Source: Scalesia atractyloides (Eukaryota > Streptophyta > Magnoliopsida > Asterales > Asteraceae). Taken from it: 64,000 nucleotides of DNA. The position numbers and the translations under genes are program-made. The notes beneath the pieces are model-generated. The model worked only from the letters and a program-made list of their open reading frames with translations. It made no database searches and was not told where the DNA came from. Below, in pieces: positions 55,894 through 64,000 of this stretch. How positions within the stretch are numbered: the stretch's first letter is position 1; the number at the start of each line of letters is the position of its first letter. The DNA lies in NCBI GenBank assembly GCA_947069175.1, contig CAMTDV010000018.1, positions 45,334,869 through 45,398,868 of the forward strand, in the 5' to 3' direction.

Positions 55894-57715
55894 ACTGTTA
55901 ATCAAACGTAATCAGTTTAACGCGATATACACTTCGGTACACTTAGATATGAGTTTTGAACGGTTAGGTATGACAAAAACACACGTATACAATCTCAGAG
56001 ACTATTTTCAACAAACTTCGAAAGTCTATTAGTCCGTATTCAAGATACGAACCATGTGTACAAATCCAAATTTTTTGTACTCAATAAAATCTTGTATTTT
56101 ATTGATAAGAATGCAAAAATGTCAATCGTTGTGAAATTTGGTTCATTTTCGTGTTCGATAAAGCGTTGTGTGTTGTTTGCAAAACGCGTAACCATACAAC
56201 CGAACGAACCTTCATCCATGACATTTCTGGACAAAATCCAAGTTACACATGTCTTAACACCTTTATATAACCTAAATATTAGGTTACAGGGGTTAAAAAT
56301 GGCAAACGAGTGAAAATACAAGTCCAAGGGCCAAAAATGTCAAAAAAATAATAGAGATTTTGATTCTTCACCAAGTTTGCCACATCTCCAATTTTTGACA
56401 CCTAGCACTCATTTTGCCACATTTAATTTGGTGTTGAAACATGTTGGGACACTAATCCACACTTGATGACACTTTTCTTCACCTCCTTGATCCTAAAATA
56501 CTATAAATACCCCATGATTCTTCTATTTTTTTTTTCAAAACACTTCAAAGCAAAGTGGAAGTTCATCTTTCTATCCTTCTTGGAGCTTGTTTTCAGCCTT
56601 TGGAAGCCTCCTATCTTAAGTTCCGAAAATGTTCTTCACCACGAGTAAGTACTCTTCCTAGTTCTTTCACTAGTTTAGCTATTTTAGCTAAAAGTCGAAC
56701 AGTTTGGCTTCGTGTTTGACTTTCGGTTCTGACCATTTTGGTCAAGTCAAAGTTCAATTGAACTTTGGAACATTATCATAATCACAAAGGTATTAAACTC
56801 TTGTGATTGCACTTTCTGATTACCACGTTTACTAGGCGAAGTGACGAGTTAAAGTCTTATTTATTAAAAGTAAACAATGCGCATAAATGCATTTTACAAC
56901 CAAACTATTTTCGGGCATCAAAACTCCAAGTTTTGATACCAAATCTGCTTTTATAACTTAGTTAGACGTGTTTTATAAAACAAGTCTAACTCCTCACTTC
57001 TAGTTTAGTGCTTTGTTTGTGAGGTAAGTCGAGCGGTTTGACTACCGCTTTGACTTTCAAATCCGACCCGTTGGTCAATCTTAGGATTCGACCAAGCATA
57101 TTTTTAGGACCATATTTGTATAGGGAATAACCCTCTGAGATTATACCTTATGGTGTTGTGGTTTGATTAGTTATATGATGAGTTGCTTTTATGATCTTTT
57201 AAATTGACCAAAATACCCTTTTTACGCATAATTTGGTTTTAAACATAGATAACCAAATTTTTGACATCCAAACTGATGTTATTACATAATCAAACATGTT
57301 TTGGCATATAAGACTCATCATAGGACACATTTGACCATCAGAACTTACAAATACGCTAATGACCCATTAAAGCAGCGTAAACGACTTTAACAAGTCCAAA
57401 CGGGTCAAAAGCACTTAGGATCCTTTTCAAATTAGAATGTTAACTGTATTAAACCATACCACATGAGTTCCAACACTCATTTGGTTTATAAGCCATCATT
57501 CTACCCAAATCCTCCGATTAAGTCTCAGCACACTAACATAGTTATCCGACACATTAGGATGCACTTGAGCTTTGTTTATTCATTTGATCAAGAACACATA
57601 CGCAATCCCAAGTGAGTACATAGCTCCCCTCTTTTACGTTTTGCATGTGTTTTGGGGTTACTCATATGTGCTAAATCATTTTCAAATTTTCAAAAACAAA
57701 GTCTATGGTTTATAT
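55894..57715 (+). other. Non-coding, probable gypsy LTR fragment
   Basis: No ORF with family motifs. It has a TATA-like CTATAAATACC at about 56503-56513, followed by a leader-like pyrimidine-rich stretch and GAGTAAGTA near 56642, a donor-like sequence. AAGTGAGTACATAGCTCCCC at about 57610 resembles a block in long gypsy LTRs. I take it as an old plus-strand LTR, without proof. Confidence 0.4.
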
Positions 57716-58640
57716 TGTCACACCCAGTCAATAGCGGAAGCGCGCGGTGTGAACTTGATTAGTTTTCATCGCATACGATAAAAGTAAACAACTATATCGT
57801 TTAAAGTAAACACAATGTTCATCCATTGACATAATTAAAAGATACACATCATAAGTTGTTCAAATACAAGACAACATAAGTTATAGGTTTTTACAAAGAC
57901 AAGTTTAACATAGTTTTTAAAAGCAAAGGCTTTGCATCCTATATGTCACTGAGGATGAGATATACGGACCAAACCCTTTCAAAAGGATGACATCGTTAAC
58001 ATGATAACCCAAAAGCTTCTTGAGAACCGCCAGCGCCAAGATCCATTCAATTTCCTGAAATACATGTAAGTTTGAAAACATCAACTAAAGCTGGCGAGTT
58101 CATGTGTTTTGAGTTCATAACAAATGATCTTAAGACATTTGAAATATCGTTATGTATAATTGGTATGTAAAGCGTCAATCAGGCTGATTATCATTAATGT
58201 TTTGCAAGGACACTAATATGTGTGACGACATAGGAAGCACTCAACCCTCAATGATTTCAATGTGGTCCACCCGGCTGGGACAACAAAAGCACTACATGTG
58301 GCCACACGGGGACCATGAATGGGGATCCCATACACCCGATAGATCTACCACTCTTGCTCCAAAGGTCTTATAAAAGATTAATGGCGCTTAAGAGATATCC
58401 TTGTCTCACCTGATCTAATACTTCATTCCATAGTTAAACCACACCATCGAATACATGTATTTCCCCCGAGAGTTATAAACCGAAAACGTTTAAGAGAAGA
58501 GGGGGACATGAACTCACAGTTTTGCACCCGTTCAAATGTGCTAGCGAAAAGGTTATCCGATGACGCGTAATAACCTACAAGTGCTCTAACTCATTAGACA
58601 CTTGGGTTTATGTTAAAAGGGTACACGTTGTTCATCTTGA
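57716..58640 (-). mobile_element. Probable Tekay-type LTR fragment, minus strand
   Basis: It begins TGTCACACCCAGTCAATAGC, the inverse of an LTR ending GGGTGTGACA as in element F. On the minus strand it then shows an ATGAACTCGCCAGC block and TACATGTATTTCAGG, matching in order GTGAACTCACTC and TTACATGTTTCTCAGG of the F LTR (45495-45548). The other end is not resolved, and 58640 is only where recognisable similarity fades. Confidence 0.5.
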
Positions 58641-60936
58641 ACGTTATTGTATAAGTTATGTATTTGGATCCCTTATGTATTTTAAATATGTTGGCATTTT
58701 TTCATATATTTGTTTTAATATATATATATATATATGTACATATGTATATATATATGTTGTATACGTCAAGTGTACGAATGGGCCTCGCCCTTCGTGAGTC
58801 TTCGTGCCTCGCACGAGTATAAGTGAGCCTATCCCATGAGAGTCCTTGTGCCTCGCACAAATGAGAATGGGCCTAGCCCATTTGAGTCTCCGTGATCCAC
58901 ATAGTATGAATGGGCCTAGCCCGTGAGACTCTTCATGCCACGCACGACTTACGTTTGTTTTTTTGTGATATTTATATTTCCTAATATATATTTTGAGTCT
59001 CATGAACCTCGTTCACTCGTATTAACACGTTCGATTCGAGTATGTGTATTTGTCTTACATGTTGTGTGATTTTAGTAATTATAAGTATTAAATATTTATT
59101 TTTAACCTTACATATACATCAAGGTATTTGTACTTTTTTCTTTGCGAGAGTAGACTTCAACAAGTGTATATGAGTACGTCATTATATAATTATGCATTTT
59201 ATACATATACATATACCGTATTTATACGTATTTATGTACTTTACTATTTGGTATTTATACGTATTCGTATTCTTTACTATTCGGTATTTGTACCGTATTT
59301 ATATCGTATTTGTCATTGGTGTCTTTGTATAAATGGGCCCAACCCAAATGAATTATGTATGAATGGGCCCAGCCCATTTAACTTATGTAGGTGGGCCTAA
59401 CCCAATGTATTATGTGATGATGGCCTAGCCCAATTGATGTGTTAATGGGTCTAGCCCAACTTTTTATATAAATGGGCTTTTACTAGCCCATCTCGAAAGT
59501 ATTTTTTCATTCCCACAAGAGTATTTTTAGCGTATTTTACACGTATTATTATACTTGTATACTTGTATAGGTATACACTTAGTAATATCCCTTTTATACT
59601 TTCCGGGTTTTTATAAGTGTTAATATATATAACATATATTCATGCTTCACTTATCTAAAATATTATTTTCATAGTTCTGTCGTAGAGACCGAACATATTT
59701 ATTTTCGTGTCAGAAGTAACAATGGTCATCCGCAATGTGTGCACGCTCCAGGTCGAGTAGCTACGATAGCTGTTACCGATGACAACGTGCTTGGTCGATA
59801 GAGCGTTTATTATATATTGGTGTCAGTTCCGAAAGTATATATTAACTTGTTAATATTTATGGTCGTGAATCATTTCGTCTGAAATCCGTTCGTCCACTAT
59901 TCCTTTGTCCGATACTTTGTTCGTGGTGATAATATAAGTGAGTTTCGTGTATATATTTGGTGTATTTTTCCAAGTGAACGGTTTTTAAGTATTTGGTGTG
60001 TATTCTTCCTAACTAGTACAAACACACATAATACAAGTAATATACACCATATAGAGTATTTAACATATGTTTATATAATTTTCTCAAAATATTATATTTA
60101 GTGTCATACTTATAACTTTTACCCACTTTTATTTATATAAAATATCTTTTAAGTGGTTAAATAAACTCTAGGATGGTTATGACTTAACCATTGTCATTTG
60201 GATTTGTCTAATAACGATTAAGGTCATTGATCTCAATTAAGGTTACTAATCATGATTAACCACGCTAATAACCCCGTTAATCCTATTTTAATCGCAATTA
60301 GGATTTTAGAAAATTTCGCCATAGTTTCCCCTAAACTAAGGCGTTTTTCACGTTTTTCTAAACGTATTTTAAACCATGTTTAAAATCCTTAATCACAAAC
60401 AACTCAATTCAAGTTCCAATCTACCAACTTTTCCTGAATAAATTTTCACATAATTATTCTCATACCCCATGAACTTTATATCTATTTTCTATTTACACTT
60501 TTAAAAATATATGATGACATCTTTATGTTTATTTAACGAGATCATTAAAACCGACTTATTTCTTATGAACTTCAATCTTATTCATCCATTTAAACAACTT
60601 GTTAAACCACTTTTAAGATGCTTTTAGTGAAAATTATGGTTTTAATCTCTAATACTATATAATTAATCTCCTATGTACACAATAGTAATTTCCAGCAAAT
60701 TTATAAGATGATGGCCCAAAAGGCAAGAAGAAATCCCCAATTTTAACACTTTTTCTTCCCATCCTGCCCTTCACTCCCTCAAGTGATCCTCGTTCACACC
60801 ACCGTAACCGAATGCAGAAAGCCACACCACTGATAAGTCGGAGGAAGGTAAAGGTCGAGAGAACATTAATACAATTGTTTGGCATCAATATTAGCATCTT
60901 TATCATCTTTATCATCAATATTAGCATCTTTATCCT
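58641..60936. other. Unassigned non-coding DNA
   Basis: AT-rich, no supported gene. It contains the GGGCC repeats listed separately, TA dinucleotide runs near 58718-58755, and a short ATCATCTTTATC repeat at 60897-60932 just before the LTR of element I. The frames 58656-59003, 59128-59400 and 60655-60927 are low-complexity or repeat-driven. Confidence 0.4.
58775..59490. repeat. Two clusters of TGGGCC/GGCCCA-rich imperfect repeats
   Basis: Cluster 1 (58775-58950) has imperfect units of about 50 bp with GGGCCT(A/C)GCCC and GTGCCTCGCACGA palindromes followed by GAGTCT. Cluster 2 (59330-59490) has about seven units containing ATGGGCC(C/T)A(A/G)CCCA, a palindrome, at 25-30-bp spacing. TGGGCC/TGGGCT is known as the plant site II motif bound by TCP factors; a role here is only a suggestion. 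Confidence 0.65.
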
Positions 60937-61321
60937 CCTCAGCTCGGGAACCTAAATTTGTATCTAATGTCCATATATGCGGAATTTATGTGACACGTTA
61001 ACCAAATACACAAGAATTACTGATTAATCGTCTGTTTACTAAGTCCAAGAGTGTTACAACTTGAAATCCAAACAGGCAGAGCTTCGCCCTCAATGTCACA
61101 AAGTTCTTACAATGAGAATCCATGACTCAACTATATATAGACAGACAAGTTCGCTCGAATAGTGTCCTGGCTAGATCAAGTTCGGCCGAACTTGATTAGC
61201 CAACACTAACTTCGGCCGAACTTCCTGTTTTACACATAAATACATTGTGAAATCTAACAATTCAAGCTCTACACATACAGACTCGATCCAAGACCTAGAC
61301 AACAGACATTATGTATCAACA
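60937..61321 (-). mobile_element. 3' LTR of SIRE-like element I (left end truncated)
   Basis: Minus-strand LTR starting TGTTGATACATAATG at 61321. It has the group's palindromes (61165-61190, with near-perfect extended arms), the TATATATAG box and the GGCGAAGCTCTGCC block. The last bases expected (GGACGGTCCTA) are missing, replaced by ATC-rich sequence near 60930. It is closest to the LTR of G. Confidence 0.85.
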
Positions 61322-61337
61322 AACTCCCCCTTGGATA
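61322..61337 (-). other. Polypurine tract of element I
   Basis: On the minus strand it reads ATATCCAAGGGGGAGT, directly before the LTR start TGTTGATAC, as in E and B. Confidence 0.8.
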
Positions 61338-61368
61338 TTATCGCAGCGTGTTGATCAGTCTTCAATCT

Positions 61369-64000
61369 CTAGCATCTTCCGAAGAAGTTCTTATACGACT
61401 TTTTACGACGTTCTTGCTTAGGAATCGGCGTTTGGTCAGTAGGAGGTGCCCACTTCATGAATTGGAATCTTCTAATTCTTGCCTCCCTGCCCCTTTCGTG
61501 TATCTTCTCTAAACGCTCTTCTTCCTTTAAGAACTCTTCTCTTTCAATCTCTCTTCATCTCGATTCCCACATGTTACCTGAATTAATACCATGTGCATAG
61601 CAAACGTTAATCACACCTTGGTATTGCTTCGCTTGGACTTCTTCACGTTTATCAAAGCCAATCTTGTTGAAGAACAAGCACTTTATATCTTCCTTCGAGC
61701 AATTAACTAGCCACATCGGGTCTAGTATTCATATCGTTCTCCAAAGCCCCCTTATCCTTCTTTGTTTAATCTATTCTGGATCCTTTTCTTTCATTATATC
61801 CCACGTCTCGTCAACACAATAACAGCTTCACATGTCTCTGGATCCGTTTGCCACCACAGAAAGTAAGGATGAAAATCCTATTCAATGGGCTTCAGTGGCA
61901 TATTTTTAATTGCTCGCGGACGCTTCATCACTAGCGTAATATCTTTTTCACCCGTTTCCTTATTAATCTTTATTCTGCGTTTAGGGATAAACTGCTTCCA
62001 TAACTCGAAACCTCTCGACGCTTCAAACTTTATCACCCTCCAGAGCCTTTGTTCACTAAACTTCATTTGCAGACTTATATTCCTTGTTTGTACCAACTCT
62101 TCTACATCCCAAAATGGCAATGTCTTTATATCTGTCAAATGTCGGAAATACTGAACTCCAAACTCTCTTTTAATAGCATGCACATAAAGTTCTCGTATCC
62201 ATCCCCAACTCCGAATGCCACCCAGAGAAACATCTTTGTCTCGTGTGAAGAACGCTAGTGGCCTTTTGAACTTTCTTTCCTTCGGCATCTTTTTAAACCA
62301 TGATTTCTTTGCCTTGGCAATCTGCTCTTTAGTGTAACGTTTCGGAATGTTGCGTGTCTTCACAACTTCATCCATCTTTTGTTTCAATAAATCAACATCT
62401 ATCTGACTCATCAACTTATCAATCGTAGGAAATTTGTCAGTGTTCAGATTAAAATACTTCTTTGTTTCATCGTCATCAGAATCTTCAAAGATAACTCTGT
62501 CATAATCATCAGCTTCAGCCACATGTTTATACACATACTCTTTCGGTTCAAATGTCTTGATATTCACTAACTCTTCCTCGAAATCAAACTCGAACGAATC
62601 AGTGTCAACTTCAAACATTCTTTCCAACTCTTCTTTCGTGTAACTGTGAGCAATTTCCCCTTCCTCTAAATTTAGATCTAACATAATCATCAATGGCTTT
62701 TCATGCACCACAGTAACAGGCATAGCAATAACAGCATCAGAGATATCAATATCTTGTGGCCCTGTTTGCTCTGTGGACTCCCCCTTACTTGAAGCATCCT
62801 CCATGTTTTCATCATCATTGATTCGGGATTCGAAACAAAAATCAGAATGTTCTTTTGCAGAATCAACTTTCAAACCAACGCCTCCCTGATCATCATTGTC
62901 ATCATGATCTGAATCGTCTTTAGTATCGTCACCAACAGGGTCGTCGTCATTATCATTATCCTCTTCGTCATCTTTCTGTTCTACTTCAGAATCTTTGATT
63001 GATTCAACATTCTGCGTAGGAACACTTTCAGTAATAACCTCTGTTTTAGGAGCTTTCTCAGATTCAACAACTTTTTCTATGACTGGCTCCTCTGAAGATT
63101 TATGGATATCATCAATCACCCCTTTGCCTTTGCCCTGCTCTGCTAATTCTTTTGCATCTTTATCTTTTGTTTCCTGAACATCAAGCCTTTCATATTCTGC
63201 TATAAAGTCAATGCCAAGGCTATTAGTTAAAACTTTTTGCAGACTTGCAAATCTTCTGTCATCCATATCACGTTCTGCTCTCAAATCAGCTATCTCTTTC
63301 TCTAATTTTGCATTTGTAGCACCCAAGCTTTTGACCATTGCTTTCATGTAACCTCGATCGTCTTCTATAAATTTCACTTTGTCTTGCAGAATCTCCTTTC
63401 AACTTCACTCTGCTTTAGTTTCTTTTCAAGAGCTGCTTTATCGACTTCGTTCTGTTTGGCTTTATCTTCCAAATCTTTGAGTCTTTTCTTTAGCTTATCA
63501 ATTGGAATGTCTTCAAACCAGCCTAAAAGATCATCGGCAGTGACAGATGTGTAACATTGTCTGGAATATCACTGAAAGCATCTTTAAATTCTCTAGCTCT
63601 TGCACTCTGAGGAGTTGATTGCTTTGGCTTTGGCATATCTTTTGCTGCAGATTTTGGTGTTGATTGAGGTGTAACTTGAACAAGAACTTCAACAGTGACA
63701 AAAGGTCTTCAGTTGCAGTAGTTGGAGGAATAACAGATTCTATGATCGGAATCTCTTGCAATTCAGAAACAGGAGGTTATTGTGTAACTTCTTTTTTTCG
63801 TTTGACTAAGATATCTGCGGCTTTAAGTTTTCTTCTTCCCACGTGTGCTAGGAAAACCTGTGGCTTTCTTTATATCTCCAGCTTTAGACTTTGAACGCTT
63901 AGCTTTCTTTTTCACACGTTCTTCATCAGAACCCTCTTCAGAATCCGGTTCATATAAATCAACACCAAGATTTTTCAATATTTCCTACTCTTTTTCCTTT
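61369..64000 (-). pseudogene. SIRE-like extra ORF of element I (partial at window edge)
   Basis: A third copy of the large post-pol ORF, read on the minus strand and running off the right edge. The best piece (63377-61878, 499 codons, open) covers the end of the coiled coil (LEKEIADLRAERDMDDRRF), a Lys/Glu region, an acidic stretch (DEEDNDNDDDPVGDDTKDD) and most of the C-terminal domain. That domain includes KPLMIMLDLNLEEGEIAHSY, MPKERKFKRPLAFFTRDKD, SWGWIRELYVHAIKREFGVQ and KRPRAIKNMPLKPIE. The last part (61877-61369) is broken by frameshifts and ends KNFFGRC and a stop, equivalent to KNFFGRVR in B. Frameshifts also occur near 63395 and 63540. Basic stretches near 63900 match the basic region of the other copies. 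Confidence 0.83.

Noticed and set aside
60655..60927. A 90-codon minus-strand frame as a possible host gene
   Set aside because: It starts in an ATCATCTTTATC microsatellite, lacks any recognisable domain or neighbouring exon, and no splice pattern supports it.
1..64000. tRNA, rRNA or other structural RNA genes
   Set aside because: Only the tRNA-complementary primer-binding sites of retrotransposons were found. I saw no cloverleaf with A and B boxes and no rRNA-like sequence, though a covariance-model search was not possible.

Overview
This is plant nuclear intergenic DNA made almost entirely of nested LTR retrotransposons. I find no convincing host gene, tRNA, rRNA or CRISPR array. The clades present (SIRE-like and other Ty1/copia elements, an Athila-type and a Tekay-type Ty3/gypsy element) are those of a flowering plant. 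The family mix and the style of the extra ORF suggest a eudicot, possibly Asteraceae; that taxon is inferred from memory of such elements.

Layout. 1-2622 holds the 5' part of a minus-strand SIRE-like copia element (G: gag, leader, 5' LTR), inserted in a minus-strand copia integrase fragment. 2851-4683 is non-coding DNA with GCACG/CGTGC palindromes and a MITE-like inverted repeat. 4684-9183 is a decayed plus-strand copia element (C) with a minisatellite upstream. From 9364 an Athila-type element (A) runs to about 55893. It keeps its 5' LTR, a tRNA-Asp-like primer site, the end of integrase and an env-like ORF. Its 3' LTR is split twice: by element D (14904-17829, minus, no coding capacity, duplication ACTTT) and by SIRE-like element E (17922-55417, plus, duplication GCGTC). 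E is itself split by B (24175-34153, minus, SIRE-like, no pol, duplication AATAT/AGTAT) and, inside E's 3' LTR, by the young Tekay-type element F (42679-55048, plus, duplication TATAT, 3.19-kb LTRs). 55894-60936 is non-coding gypsy LTR debris. 60937-64000 is the 3' end of another minus SIRE-like element (I).

The most interesting system is the SIRE-like group. After pol it carries a very large extra ORF (roughly 1,200 codons) with a conserved N-terminal domain, a basic region, a coiled coil, an acidic region and a conserved C-terminal domain. Two diverged copies (E and B) both show a nine-base mini-exon encoding Met-Ala-Glu, a GT...AG intron of 567 or 635 nt, and an in-frame junction to the main exon; B also shows a TATA box about 150 nt upstream. 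The same group carries the palindrome CAAGTTCG-nn-CGAACTTG in LTRs upstream of the TATA box, in the gag leader (spacing about 40 bp), around the start and intron of the extra ORF, and in D in exact 30-bp arrays. It is absent from coding regions as far as I can see.

Element F separately carries an extra ORF upstream of gag, an apparent 84-nt in-frame intron in gag, and an LTR array of five hairpins whose arms change in a compensated way. All elements except F are visibly decayed; F is young by LTR identity but has three disabling lesions in pol.
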